A DNA stretch of 64,000 nt from Euphorbia lathyris. Taxonomy: Eukaryota; Streptophyta; Magnoliopsida; Malpighiales; Euphorbiaceae. The DNA lies in the NCBI RefSeq assembly GCF_963576675.1, contig NC_088911.1, positions 28,690,501 to 28,754,500 of the forward strand. Direction: 5' to 3'. Every line of letters starts with the position of its first letter. The stretch's first letter is position 1. Below the pieces are notes generated by a model. It was not told the DNA's origin and did no database searches. It saw only the letters and a program-made list of their open reading frames with translations. Position numbers and translations under genes: made by a program. This document shows, in pieces, positions 1 to 11,838 of this stretch.

Positions 1-2047
1 CAGCGAAGAACAAGTGCGATATGCGCGGACCCGCTCTACTAGCTTTACACCCATGTAATAAACCATCCCCTTCAGCCTTTTTTAGTAATGCCGGTAAGCC
101 CTCTGCACATAGAATGAACAGGTATGGTGACAAGGGGTCCCCTTGGCGGAGACCACGGTTCGGTGTAATTGGGCCAATCTCCTCTCCATTGATTACAACC
201 TGATACTGAACCGATGTAACGCACAACATGATCCATTCTATGAATTTGCTATCAAATCCCAACCTTACCAGAACTGCACGGAGGTATGGCCACTTCATTC
301 TGTCATATGCCTTGCTAATGTCAATTTTAAACGCCACATCCCCCTGCTTTGCTTTACAGCGCCTTCGCATAGTATGGATAAGTTCAAACGCAACAATCAC
401 ATTATCACAGATAGCCCGATCGGGTATAAAAGCCGACTGCTCAATTGAAATTATCTCAGGCAGAATAGATTTTAGACGGTTAGCAATTACCTTCGCCATG
501 ATTTTATACAGCACGTTACACAAGGAGATCGGACGGAGATCCTTCATAGATGATAGTGTATCATTCTTAGGGATTAATACCACAGTAGTATCAAATAGGT
601 GAGCGGGGAACTGACCTGTTGTGAACCATTGGCTGCAGCTGGCAAAAATATCGGGTCCTATCTGTGGCCAGAATTTCTGAAAGTAAGCTGGGTTGAGGCC
701 ATCTGGGCCAGGAGCCTTATCCGGGTGCATAGAGAAGACAGCCACCTTAAATTCATCCACAGTAAAGGGGCCCAACAGCCCAGCATTCATTTCCGGTGTA
801 ACCCGGGCTGATAAAACATCAAGTTGCAGCGGGGGACTCACCTCCGTCATACAAAACACCGACTCGAAATAGTCACGAGCCACCTCTACCATTGCAGTTT
901 GTGATTCTGCCCACGTGCCGTCATCTCGCTGAAGTCTATCAATAGTATTTTGCCGCCGCCTAGACGAGGCCGCACTGTGGAAGTACCTGCTGTTTTTATC
1001 CCCACTCTTTAGCCAAAGGACTCTAGATCTCTGGCGTCAATACTCTTCCTCCCCCTGTAGTAAAGAATTGAGTTCTCCTTTAAGCCTTTTCACCTCATCT
1101 ACTGATACCTGGTCCGTTGCGGGTAACAGCGTCGAGATGAGCTGCTTGAATTGATTGATGTCCCTCTTATATTGCATAAGGTGATCGTCGTCCCAATTGC
1201 GCATAACAGCAATACTACTATAGAGCCTCTCGAGAAAGTCCTTACCATTAGACTCGGCCCAGTCCTGTCGCACTGACCGAAGGAAGACAACCTCACGGAA
1301 CCAACTGTTTTCGACTCGAAATTTATATCTGCATTGTCTACGCTGGTCATTATGGAGCTTAAGCTCAATCGGCACATGGTCGGATACCCCGGTGATTAAA
1401 CCGCACAGCGAAGCCCCCGGGAATAGTGATAGCCAATTCTGATTTACTAGACATCTATCCAGCCGTTCCTCCACGAACCTATCAGTTCCTCGCCCTTTCT
1501 CCCACGTGAAACCGTGACCTTAGAGTGGAATATCCTCCAGACCACAAAACGTCACTGCCTCTCTAAACCCCCGGTACAGCCATTCAGGGTGGGGGGGCCC
1601 TCCTCTCTTGTTAGACACAAAAAGGAGGTCATTGCAATCTTCAAACACACACCACGGAAGGTTAGATTTGTCACGTAACTGACGAAGTAGGTCCCACGAT
1701 AGGTGTCGGTTAGCATGATTCGACTGACCATAATATCCCGTACAACGCCACAACGGTGCAAATTGAGATGAAATGGAAAAATCAATATGAGACGAAGAAT
1801 AGCTCAAAACAGAAATATCAACTTTATTAATCCAGAGGAGGGCCAAACCACCACTACGACCCTCCCTATCAACAGCAAAACAAGAATGAAAGCCAAGATT
1901 ACATTTAATCTCCTCAATTTTATTTGAATGAACTAGAGTTTCCATAAGAAAAATAAAAGCTGGCCTGCAGGACAGAACAAGGTTCTTCAATGCACGTACT
2001 GCCCGTGGATTGCCAAGTCCACGGTAGTTCCACGCAACACTTATCAT
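1..2047 (-). pseudogene. LINE-1 ORF2: endonuclease and reverse transcriptase, two nonsense codons, truncated by window edge
   Basis: The frame opens at 2047 with MISVAWNYRGLGNPRAV, the APE-like endonuclease N-terminus, and stays in one register to base 1. TAA at 1520-1522 sits just before the block GHGFTWEKGRG. TGA at 1037-1039 sits where a Trp is usual in EEEY-W-RQRSR. Downstream in the same frame are WLKSGDKNSRYFH, the RT entry block HPDKAPGPDGLNP, LIPKND, DLRPISLCNVLYKI, FKIDISKAYDRM, RQGDPLSPYLFILCAEG and the start of the FADD catalytic block, which the window cuts. Both stops are single transitions from sense codons. The protein would nick target DNA and reverse-transcribe the RNA, but this copy cannot make it full length. 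Confidence 0.85.
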
Positions 2048-3183
2048 TACGGGCGGAGGGGCTCCATCATGGACCCGGCCGATATATTCTCAATTTCTGG
2101 TTGGACGGAACCTTCTGCATATTGAGTGAATGTAGAAGCTCCGGAATTCATCCCCTGTTCCTTCTCAAGCATAACCCTCTTCCTATTCTTTTCCTCACTG
2201 ATTTCTAGTTTGGAATCTTCCTTCATGCTCATCTCCTGCCCGCCTTGCTCCTCCAAGATACGAGCCCCCATACACACATTATGATTGTTCACCACGTACA
2301 TAGTCATGGCTGGTGCCCCTGTAGCAGTGTCGCTCGAGCGCTTGCTCCCCTCTTTCTCATTAGGCGGCTGTACTTCGGCTTCCGGCCCCGGTCCCTTCGA
2401 GCTACCCGACGCCCCATCCTCACGTAACCACTTCTCGCCACTTCCAAAGCCTAACCTCCTCTCTGCCCTAATCCAGCGTCCCCATTCCTGGGGGGCTTCC
2501 CCCTCAGCGTGGTTAAACCGGGCAGGACAATGGGTGTCGTTGTGGCCCAGTAAGCCACAAACATAGCAAATTGCACAGGCACTCGGAACTTCATATTTGA
2601 ACTGAACCACACTCCACGTTCCATTCTTCAGTCTGATCTTCTTCCAACGTTTTAGGGGAACACAGACATCCACATTCACACGAACGCGCATATAACTCCT
2701 CCAGCCTCCCAAGTTATTCTTACTGTCATATTCTGCAAAAGACCCCACAAAGTTCCCAAGCAAAGTTCCCACAGTAGTCGACATATACCCCAGGGGAATG
2801 TCATGGATTTGGACCCATATAGGGACCTGATGAAGCGGAACCGCAGACGGAATATCTCCTTCTTGCAAGTGGTACAACAGGAGGAAGTAGCCGTCAAACG
2901 TCCAAGGGCCGCCTCCAAGGACACGTTTTAGGTCAAGTTGGTGGAAGAACTGAAACAGGAATAGGCCATTGCCTATATCTCGAATGGTCAGACCCTTCCC
3001 CGGCCTCCACACTCCAGCCATACGGTGTTTTATAACCGTAAATTTGATTACCTGGTCAGTGAGAAAACGTCCCACCAGGCAGAATTCATTCAGGGGAGTT
3101 TCATCTGATGCACACTCAGGCACCAAGTCCACAGCATCATCTTCATCCAGGCTTAGGGAAAGCTTTGCCAAACTTACGTCCAT
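2047..3183 (-). CDS. LINE-1 ORF1: DUF4283 and CCHC zinc-knuckle RNA-binding protein
   Basis: This is an intact frame of 378 codons from the start MDVSLAKLSLSLDEDD. An upstream in-frame ATG at 3207 exists, but the chosen start matches the usual short acidic N-terminus of plant LINE ORF1. Residues about 40-190 form a DUF4283 domain, with motifs WRPGKGLTIRDIG, GGPWTFDGYFLL and PIWVQIHDIPLGY. A CCHC-type knuckle follows (CYVCGLLGHNDTHC), then a low-complexity polar tail. In LINEs the ORF1 product coats element RNA and helps form the ribonucleoprotein. The stop overlaps the ORF2 start as TAATG, suggesting termination-reinitiation. No internal stop is seen, unlike ORF2. Function is assigned from family knowledge. 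Confidence 0.8.
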   Translation of the reverse strand: MDVSLAKLSLSLDEDDAVDLVPECASDETPLNEFCLVGRFLTDQVIKFTVIKHRMAGVWRPGKGLTIRDIGNGLFLFQFFHQLDLKRVLGGGPWTFDGYFLLLYHLQEGDIPSAVPLHQVPIWVQIHDIPLGYMSTTVGTLLGNFVGSFAEYDSKNNLGGWRSYMRVRVNVDVCVPLKRWKKIRLKNGTWSVVQFKYEVPSACAICYVCGLLGHNDTHCPARFNHAEGEAPQEWGRWIRAERRLGFGSGEKWLREDGASGSSKGPGPEAEVQPPNEKEGSKRSSDTATGAPAMTMYVVNNHNVCMGARILEEQGGQEMSMKEDSKLEISEEKNRKRVMLEKEQGMNSGASTFTQYAEGSVQPEIENISAGSMMEPLRP

Positions 3184-3250
3184 GGCAAGACACCGGCGCC
3201 GTCGCAAGGATGAGAAAACTAGGGCGTCTCACAAAGGAGGTTATCTCATG

Positions 3251-5668
3251 CACGTCTCACGAAGGAGAGAATAATATAAAATGAGTCTTGATTAACTTTA
3301 TAATTATAATTGATAAATTAATGATTTAATTTGTTAAATTAAAAATTAACAACATAAAAGTATAAAAATTAAAAGATAAAAGCTTCGGGTGGTTATATTT
3401 TTCTAAAATAAATTATTCAAATAATAGGATATTGATAATAATTAAATAATTAAACACATAATATGGACATATCACTCGGATTTAGAAACAAATGATTAAA
3501 AGGTAACCACATGAACACGTGGACAAATGAAGTAGATGTTATCCTGATTTGCAGTTAGCACGAGCCAAATCAAAGTGGTCCCGCCAGGTAACGTACTCCC
3601 AATACCTTACCCATATGTGTAAAGAGAGGCAGCCAGGGTACAAAGATCAGTATTTCTTAGAAATATCCCCAAAACCCTATAAATAGAAAATGAAGTTGTG
3701 CAACCAAGGTATCTCATCTTTTAAACCCTAGAATTTTGCTATTCTCGTATCTTCATCCTCAAACTCTGCTAAATTAGTCATTAGAGTGAGTTCACCGGAT
3801 CTCGGCCCTCTGTTGACTCTTTTTATGTCTTTTTATAAGGTATTTTGACCTTAAACCATATTCCAACATATCCTTCCTAAGTTCTCTCACATCAAATTGG
3901 TACGGTGAGTGTGTACATAACACCCACACGACTCATATGAAAAATACAACACCTCCTTCTAGCTCTTCCCTGACCTTGACCCTCCAATAAAGACCCCCTC
4001 TTCTGAATACTAAATCTCCATAAGAGCTCAAGATGCCACAATATTCTAACGAAAAGCTTATTCCCTTCCATGTCATAACCCCGAGTTGGATCAACGAGTG
4101 AACTCGGTCTAGAGAGAAGAAAATTTCTCGATGACATTACCAAAATGCTCATATATAATGTGAAAACATTCGTCAAAATTGTCGACGAGTTAAGAGGAGA
4201 ACATATCGTCGAGATAAAACGAGTACAAGGTCAGCTTCGGGCAAAGGAGGCATCCATCAACTGCTCAAGCCGCCACGGGTCTATGATATGTTCCAACGGA
4301 CGCCATATCATCCATGGTTGTCCTAAGTGCAAGGAGGCCTCACACACATCAAAACAAACGAAACCTAAGAAATGATCCAAAGAGCGACCGCGTATCAATA
4401 AAAAATGTCGATGCCGACTAATGTGGTGTAAATTGTGCATATAAAAGTTAGGACATAACATGTGCTTAAGTGATTTATTGGGCCAAATATGATTGAATAC
4501 ATAGGCCTATCGTATAAACTAGGGTTAGTTACATGAATATCATAATTAACTATAAATTTACAACTAAATCAGATTGGTAAACTTAATTCTGAATATGTCA
4601 TTATTTTCCCTATATAATAAATAAAGTATGTTTTTACACCATAATTTAAAAATTCTAAACTCCAATTCATAAATCCTAAACCCTAGACAATATATCTTAG
4701 ACCCATAATTTATAAACTCCAATTCTTAAAATAGATTAAAAGTAATGATTTTATTAGTTTGACATAAATCAAAATTAAGACTTAACATAATATATAGATA
4801 GTTTTTCAAATGTAAATTTATCTATAAATTATGTTTTGTAGATCCATAGACGCGTACCAGATAAATGTGCCCAAAAAGGGATGGACTTACCTTGAAGAGC
4901 AAGTCGGCCAATTTACACGGATTGTATAAGGGAGACGGGAAGAAAGAGAGCTTATGACGTAGTGAGGTGACGACCGATGAGTGGTGCCACCGAATAACAA
5001 AATACTTTTTCATGTTGTACAACAGCGGGAATTATGCTAGTTGTCTGAAGAACACAAAACTTATTTATATTCAAAACTATTAAAAAACATAATTTACCAA
5101 AATAATATATCTTTCTACATTATTCAAAAATTAAATTTTCTCATACTATTAAAATCAAGCATATAACTAAGTAATCATAAATTAATAATTACCATTAACA
5201 ACCTTTCAAAAAAAATACTAATAATTAACATTAACAATGTGAACTTATTAGAGTAATTATGTATAAAATTTAGTCAGAGCTAAGCTTTTTTGAATCTTGT
5301 GTATAAAAATCAACATTATATTAAGCAGCATGCACGTTCCAAATAATATGAATTTCAAATACTTTTTGGGATCGGTCCGTACTTGTTATAATATGTTCAG
5401 TTCGTTTAGAATATTCTTTTATTTTCTATTCTTTAATTCTTCCAAAGTATTGGTTTTCATTTAATTCAATATTGACAAGTCAAACCCTCCACACGTTTTT
5501 TTCTTCTTCTTTTTTCTCTTTCTATTAAGCGTATATATTTGAAGGAAAATATCAAAATTTGCCCCTATCAATATTCTTTGGAGAATTATAAATTTATTTT
5601 ATATATTTTATTTTTAATATATAAAATGACATAAATTTATTTAATATTTTTAAATAAGATCATACATA
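3251..5668. other. AT-rich intergenic DNA, with a possible LTR-like segment near 3.5-4.4 kb
   Basis: I find no supported gene here. The part at about 3560-3870 has a TATA-like CTATAAATAG at 3677-3686 and a C/T-rich stretch downstream, and could be the remnant of an LTR. I see no partner copy, primer-binding site or gag homology. Short frames at 3892-4461 and 4822-5022 show no family motif and I do not call them genes. A dispersed repeat lies at 4541-4787 and is listed separately. Confidence 0.4.
4541..4787 (+). repeat. Dispersed repeat, copy 1 (inverted partner at 47682-47918)
   Basis: Read forward, this segment follows the reverse complement of 47682-47918 over nearly its whole length. Shared blocks include ACACCATAATTTAAAAATTC, ACTCCAATTCAT and ATGTCATTATTTTC. 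Scattered substitutions and small indels make it an old, AT-rich interspersed repeat of unknown class. No terminal repeats or target duplication were resolved. Confidence 0.6.
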
Positions 5669-5677
5669 AAAACAATA

Positions 5678-5827
5678 GGTAAAAGCTATGGTTACTTTGT
5701 TTTTTATAAAGTAAGTCTTACTTTGTGTGTTTTCACCATTAGATTAATTTTATACTCTATCATCCAATGGTGAAAACACACCAAGTAATGGTACTTTGTC
5801 AAAAACAAAGTAACCATAGAAGGCACC
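5678..5827. mobile_element. 150-bp palindromic MITE, Mutator-like, 9-bp target duplication
   Basis: The element starts GGTAAAAGCTATGGTTAC and ends GTAACCATAGAAGGCACC. The arms are inverted repeats sharing CTATGGTTACTTTGTTTTT and the inner GTGTGTTTTCACCATT, so the whole element can fold as a hairpin. AAAACAATA lies immediately outside both ends (5669-5677 and 5828-5836). A 9-bp duplication fits Mutator-type transposition. A related copy ends at 46252 with the same GAAGGCACC terminus. Confidence 0.85.
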
Positions 5828-5836
5828 AAAACAATA

Positions 5837-7018
5837 ATATTGACTATTATTTAAATGTCATAATGGACCTTCCAAACATCAATTATATCTAAAATATTTA
5901 CTTTGTTACTAACATAATTACAAATAATTTGTTAAAATACGATAAGTTAATTACAAAAGAAATTGTCAAAATGTTTTCCGTGTTATTAAAACAATTATAA
6001 GCAATCCACCAAAATTCATGGAAACTACTTTAGTTTGCAGATAAAACTTATTTGAAAGTCATATATGTTAGTTAAATAAATGTAACTAGCTTGTTCAAAA
6101 AATGTGTTAAGTATGAGCAAGACTGGTATTGTTTGGAAATATTAGAGATAAATATGTATAATTTCGTATTTTAAGAGCAAATTTACACTTTTTTAAAAAA
6201 CGATAGGAACAAATTTAGACTTATTGTAATATTTTATATATGATAGAAAGAAAAAATTCATCTTTGAATTTGTGCTTAGTTAAATTATGCTATTATTGGA
6301 GTAATTGTTTGTTGTCTTAAGTGATTATCAAAATCGGACGGGTTAAAAAATGAGAAGAGGCAAAAGGTTAAAGGTATTATGTGATTATCAAAATCAGACC
6401 GGTTGAAGAATTGTAAGAGACAAATGATTAAGGGTTTCGACCCAAACAAGTCACTATTTCAGTGCGATTAGAGCTAAATATCCATTTGAATTTGTTCAAA
6501 TCAGCCGAGTTAATCATGAACCAGTTGAACCGATTCAGATTGAAAAGTCTAACTGGGTTATGATTCACTATTCATATTTTTTGATATTTAATTAGAAAGT
6601 AAACTTTTGGTAGGCAGGGGAGTTGGACATGGAGTTTTTAACTACAAAGAAGGATAATCAACCACTAGTTTAGTGTTTAATTTGTGATTTCTATCAACAA
6701 TTAAGAAATCTATAATTTGTTTTCCAAATTAAATACTTAAAATGTTATTACATATTGATTTTTTATTATTTTATGTTTCAATAGATGTTACACAGAAATT
6801 ATTTTATGTTTTTAATATTAATAAAATTTAATTAATATTTAAACATACATAATCAGCCCGTCCAAATTCTATCTCGTTCCAATTTCTATAAAAAAAATTT
6901 AAACATACATAGTATAAAATATATAAATCTAATAAATTACTGTTGAATTATAAAATATATACCATATAATTTTACATGTTAATAATACTAATAATTACTA
7001 TTATTTTCTCAAAAAAAT
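5837..7018. other. AT-rich intergenic DNA, no feature recognised
   Basis: The stretch is AT-rich with poly-A and poly-T runs and no long reading frame. A short direct repeat of GTGATTATCAAAATC occurs near 6320 and 6380. Otherwise I see nothing that can be annotated. Confidence 0.5.
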
Positions 7019-7273
7019 AATAACTACTTATTTTTTTAACCAATAATACCATCTTTATTAAGAATTTGTAACAAAAATATCGTTAATCAACAAATGTCGG
7101 ATAATATCCGGGACCTAAAAAAACAAAAAGACAGGCTAGCATAAGAACAAGACACTCGAGCCAAAACATGAGCAACACCGTTCACTTGCCTATAATCAAA
7201 AGAGAAACTAGCAACTTCAATTTGTTGGACTAGTTCTTTACACTGCGAAATAACTAAATCAAACTCAGTGAAG

Positions 7274-9211
7274 CAGGGCCGTCTCCAGCATTTTGGAGGC
7301 CCTAGGCGTACTGTGCATTTTTTTCATATCTAAATCTAATATTATTTTAGAAATAATAAATATTAAATAGTAAAATCAATAAATTATTAACTATAATTCA
7401 AGTCATATAATAATAACATAAAGCTAAGAAATTATTATTTTTCTTGCTTTTGTACATGTAAAATCGAGTTTTATTTTATATATTTAAAATCAAGTTTCTT
7501 CTCACCAGTCATGCGAGAAGCAAGCAGACGACAAAGTATTAATTTCTGAAAATTGATCTTGGACTGCTGAACTCGAACCTAATCGCAAGATTCTATGGAA
7601 AGAAAGAGAAGAATTTATTTTCGAGATTAAAAATTGGTTGAGTCGCGTATTTATTATGAATTACAGGATTAAATCACTATTTGGACATGGATTGATTTAA
7701 GGAATCTGTCATTTGACGCTTGATCTATCCAAAATTTTACCATTTGGCCACTGAACTATCCCAATTAGTGAAATTTCAATCCAATTTGGATGGAAACTTA
7801 ATAGAATTATTGACATATGATGATATTTTGATAACTAGACTTGATAAATTTTAGTTTAGAGATTTGTTTTTTTGTTTTAATCTCATTAATTATTTGGGTA
7901 AATCAACTTTAAAACATACGGCATGTCAAGCCCATATGTCAAAATATCAGTACATATCATAAGGAAACAATTTTATCAAGGCTTCATCAAAATTAAGTAG
8001 AATTTCATCAATTTGAATAACATATGGTCCAAATGTGACCAAATGATAAATTAGTGGACAAATATTAAAATTTTAAATAAATCAGAATCTAAATAACATT
8101 TTATACCAAATTACAAATTATAATTTATAAGTGCATTTCGTCTTGTAATTAAAAAAATAAAAAATTTAAAAATCACTACAATAACAAAATAATAGTTTAT
8201 ATATTGTTTCCAAATATAAAAAAAAAAGTTCAGAAAAAATCAGTACAGGTGTTGTCAAAAGAAAGAAAAAATAAGAGAAAAAATGAACCAATAAATGTTG
8301 ATCCAAGGAATCATCAAAATTGAGTGAAATTTTATCAATTTAAATAGTTTATGGTCTAAATGTGTCAAATAATAAATTAGTGGCCAAATATTAAAATTTT
8401 AAATAAATCAGAGTCTAAATAACATTTTGCACCAAATTAATTGTAATTCATAAGTGAATTTCATCTTGTAATTTATAAAAAAAATAAAAAATTAAATCAG
8501 AGTCTAAATAACATTTTATACCAAATTACAAATTGTAATTTATAAGTGCATTTCATCCTGTAATTAAAAAATAAAAAATTTAAAAATCACTACAATAATA
8601 AAATAATAGTTTATACATTGTTTCCAAATATGAAAAAAAGTTCAGAAAAAATCAGTACAGGTGTTGTCAAAAGAAAGAAAAAAAAAGAAGAGAAAAAATG
8701 AACCAATAAATGTTGATCCAAGGAATCATCAAAATTGAATGAAATTTCATCAATTTAAATAGTTTATGGTCTAAATGTGATCAAATAATAAATTAGTGGC
8801 CAAATATTAAAATTTTAAATAAATCAAAGTCTAAATAACATTTTGCACCAAATTACAAATTGTAATTCATAAGTGAATTTCATGTTATGATTTATAGAAA
8901 AATAAAAAAATAACTACAATAACAAAGTAATAATTTATACATCCGTGTTGTCAAAGAAAGAAAGAAAAAATAAGAGAAAATGTGAACAAAAAATGTTAAT
9001 CCAGGGAATCAAACTCTCACCTTTAAAAACATCTCAACTATGTCTTTACCATTCAGCCTAGTCATATCTTTTGTTATATAATTAAAATTATATACCTTTT
9101 AAGCATAATTGTTTTAATAATTATCAAATTTAAAAAATTCCGATCGGAGGCCCCCGTAAGTCGGAGGCCCTAGGCGGTCGCCTAGGCAGCCTCCCCCTAG
9201 AGACGGCCCTG
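7274..9211. mobile_element. Non-autonomous hAT element, 1,938 bp, inside the LINE-4 RNase H frame
   Basis: The left end is CAGGGCCGTCTCCAG. The right end, reverse-complemented, is CAGGGCCGTCTCTAG, giving a 12-bp perfect terminal inverted repeat. Both ends continue with GGAGGC and CTAGGCG blocks. The 8-bp sequence CAGTGAAG directly flanks both ends (7266-7273 and 9212-9219). A CAGGG terminus with an 8-bp duplication is diagnostic of hAT. No transposase frame is present. The interior is AT-rich and partly tandemly duplicated. Confidence 0.93.
7985..9005. repeat. About 2.5 tandem copies of a roughly 400-bp AT-rich unit inside the hAT element
   Basis: The series CATCAAAATT, AATAAATTAGTGG, CTAAATAACATTTT, AAAAATCACTACAATAA and CAGTACAGGTGTTGTC recurs with a period of about 410 bp (for example near 8250 and 8660). 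Within each unit an alternating pair of half-units is seen, ending CATTTTATACC or CATTTTGCACC. This is internal amplification within the non-autonomous element and I see no coding content. Confidence 0.75.
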
Positions 9212-10299
9212 CAGTGAAGGACTCAGCTTCCTTCAACATGGCATCAACCACAATCCTCGAATCCATCTCAATTATCACAGCAAAGTTAAAATGAATAAGC
9301 ATCCAAGAAAGAACTTCTTTCAGACTCAAAGCTTCTGCAAGCGTAGGACTAACAGTACTGATCTTCGTGTTCATCGAACACCATATAAATGTTCCTTGGG
9401 AATCTCGTGCGACAGCCCCCATACCAATCTGACGTGACTCAGTGAACACAGCAGCATCAATATTAACCTTAGTGTATCCTATCGGAGGGGGCTGCCACGT
9501 CAAAACACGACGGGTGCTATGTGGAGTCGCCGGATCAATACTCAAGAGTGATTGTGCTGCAAGATACTGATATAAAAAATCCACCGCATGACGAACAACA
9601 ACAGCAGTCAGCATAACGGGACGATCCCAGACCCTGCAATTCTTATGCCTCCAAATACTCCATAAAATTATGCATGCTCTTCCTAATACCGATTCAGAGT
9701 GACGGTTCAACAACAAGTCGAACCATTCTGAGAAACTATCAATCGGCGGGATATCAAGAATAATTGAGGCTGCTCTACAGCACTCAGTGGCGTAGGGACA
9801 ATCAACAAAGATGTGCAGGTTGTGCTCACCGTATTCTCAACAAATCGTGCAGACGTTATAGACATCAAGACCCTTCCGAACAAGGTGATCGCAAGTCGGC
9901 AGTATATCGGTGCCTAACTTCCAAAGAAAATGCTTCACATGCGGAGGCAGCTTCAAGCTCCACAAATGGGACCACTGATCCCTTTGCTCCCTTATAAAAG
10001 AATCTGAAACAATATGATTAAATATTAATCTGCATCCCGATTTAACGGAATAGCAGCCTTTCGGATCAAAATGCCATCTCAAGACATCTGGCCTGCTCAA
10101 ATCTCCTCCAGGTAACCGCAAAACCGCCTCCACGTCTTCCTCGTTGAGAACCATATTTAGAATACCAACATCCCAGTCTGTAGAACCCGGATGCCATAAT
10201 AACTATTTATTTTAAAAAGTATATTTTTCATTTTTATTTTTATATATATTAAATCTTATTATAATTTTAATTTATCATATTGAATTTAATAAATTTGAT

Positions 10300-10605
10300 C
10301 TTTTTTTTTTTGTAGAAAAGGAAAGGAAAGCAAAACAAAACAAGCAACTACACCGGGATTAGCCTAGGAAAGCTAACCCCAATCCTATCCTCTAAAAGAA
10401 GAGGAGAACGAGCGATAGGGGGAACGGTAAGGGTAGAAACACCTAACACCCCCTCATGGCCTGCCGCCGCCAAGTGATCTGCAACACGGTTATGCTCCCA
10501 GAAAATGTGGCTGAACTCAAGGATATCAAATGAGGGACTAAGCCTCTTAATAGCTTTAATAAGGTTGCGGCTATGAAGACCCATGGCATGACTATCCAAA
10601 ATCAT
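10300..10605 (-). mobile_element. Short 5'-truncated LINE tail (RNase H C-terminus) with 11-bp target duplication
   Basis: The minus strand encodes the last part of a LINE RNase H domain (DSHAMGLHSRNLIKAIKRL, FWEHNRVADHLAAAGHEG) to its stop, followed by a T-run on the plus strand at 10300-10311 that is the poly-A tail. ATAAATTTGAT flanks both sides (10289-10299 and 10606-10616). NRVADHLA is the usual last RNase H motif. It is a separate insertion from LINE-4, which ends about 100 bp away. Confidence 0.85.
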
Positions 10606-10616
10606 ATAAATTTGAT

Positions 10617-11829
10617 ATCTCTAATAATTATTAATTGATATAAAAGAACTGTTCAAATAAATTGATACAAAAAAATATTTTTATTAGTCAATTTTTTTAT
10701 TAATATAGTTAAATATTTTTACAATGTTCTAAAGTTAAATGTAAGTAAAAATATTATTTTTCAAAAGAATGAACTGTGGCTGAATCTCTAATTATTGACT
10801 CTTTATCGTTTTTTGTTTTTCGACAAATCCAGTTATGACAACCATGTAAGTTCAACCAAAAGGTACCACCGAAGTTTGACCGTGGTTTAAAAAATCCTCT
10901 AAAACACGTAATTGTGTTGATAGTACAATTTTATACTTGGAAGTTTGGGCCAATTTAAGAAATTATTAAAAAAACAGATATTTTATTCCTATATTCTGCT
11001 TTAATGGCATACTAATTGGTTCTAAAAAGTTTATTTTAATGTTTTTCTAATTTAGATTTTAATTATTATTTTTATTCAACATAAATGCAAAACACGAAAT
11101 AAATTATTTTTTTCATGTATATATGTATATACCTATCTGTAATTTATTATATATAAACTATAAAACGACATATATGTACAGCAAAAAATAACAGAATTTA
11201 TAAATGAATCGATGTTTATACTATTTTAATTATTAAGGGTTCAGTATTTTACTAAATATTAGAGATATTTTTTTTTGTCTCCTATCCCCGTAATTAATTA
11301 AGGATCTGCAGGTATATATAGTATAGAATATTCAGTGATTAACAATAAAAGAAATTATCTTCTACAATGATCAATTGGCTAGTCAAATTATCAAAAAATT
11401 AAAAAAGAAAACAAGACATCATATAATGGAATCTCTTATGACATTGATTACGTACGAACAATATTATTAATTTAGACGAAAAATAAAAATAAAAATAAAG
11501 GAATAAGATCATTGAAATATTTTTGTTGAAGGGAAGAAAATTAATTAGTTTGTATATAGCTATGTCATCATAAGTATTTTTTTTTCTTTTGTTGAACGTT
11601 GGAAGTTAGAAGAATGAGAATGCATGCAATAAAAGTAAATAAAAAAAGGAGTTTGGTCAGAAATGGTAGCTTTGAATACAATGACGGCTCCATGATCATA
11701 TAATGATGCTATCATTTTTAGATAAGGTGTCCTCTTCAATACCTCTATTATTAATAGATCCTTCCATATTCTTCTACTCTTTTTCTCACATTAAACACCA
11801 CCATTTTTCTTTTATATATTTGCGTTTCT
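10617..11829. other. AT-rich intergenic DNA, no feature recognised
   Basis: No reading frame, terminal repeat or RNA gene could be supported. The sequence is AT-rich with many short homopolymer runs. Confidence 0.5.
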
Positions 11830-11838
11830 TATTTTATT

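Larger units (their letters stand above)
1..3250 (-). mobile_element. LINE-1, L1-type non-LTR retrotransposon, 3' end outside window
   Basis: This is a plant L1-type LINE read leftwards. ORF1 (3183 to 2047) is followed by ORF2 (2047 to beyond base 1), and the two overlap as TAATG. The window edge cuts ORF2 inside the RT, just after the ISHLFFA block, so zf-RVT, RNase H and the poly-A tail lie outside. The exact 5' end is not defined. I place it near 3250, where the sequence turns AT-rich. Two nonsense codons break ORF2 and I see no frameshift. Confidence 0.88.
7090..10194 (-). pseudogene. LINE-4 ORF2 C-terminus: zf-RVT and RNase H (RVT_3), interrupted
   Basis: From 10194 leftwards the frame shows the zf-RVT region (GCYSVKSGCRL, SLKLPPHVKHFLWKL, ILPTCDHLVRKG, VCTIC). 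An in-frame TGA sits at about 9837, directly after the Cys pair, and the frame then resumes with HNLHIFVDCPYA. RNase H follows from about 9500 (KVNIDAAVF, the first catalytic Asp; LAEALSLKEVLSW, the Glu; EMDSRIVVDAM, the second Asp). At 9212 the frame is split by the hAT element. It resumes beyond it at 7273 with the duplicated residues, runs through a typical HVLARVSCSYASLS end and stops near 7090. The frame across the hAT is in register once one target duplication is removed. Confidence 0.82.
7034..10196 (-). mobile_element. LINE-4: 5'-truncated L1-type LINE with a hAT element nested inside
   Basis: The insertion reads leftwards from zf-RVT into RNase H and ends in a short poly-A (T-run at 7031-7037 on the plus strand). 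The flanks carry a near-identical duplication: AATAACTACTTATTT ending near 7033 and AATAACTATTTATTT starting near 10197, differing at one base. This is the expected product of target-primed reverse transcription with a 5'-truncated copy. Without the nested hAT (7274-9211) the LINE part is about 1.2 kb. Confidence 0.8.

Noticed and set aside
4822..5022. Possible gene fragment on the minus strand (66-codon frame)
   Set aside because: There is no recognisable motif, the context is AT-rich and I see no splice partner. It could be part of a decayed element, but nothing supports a call.
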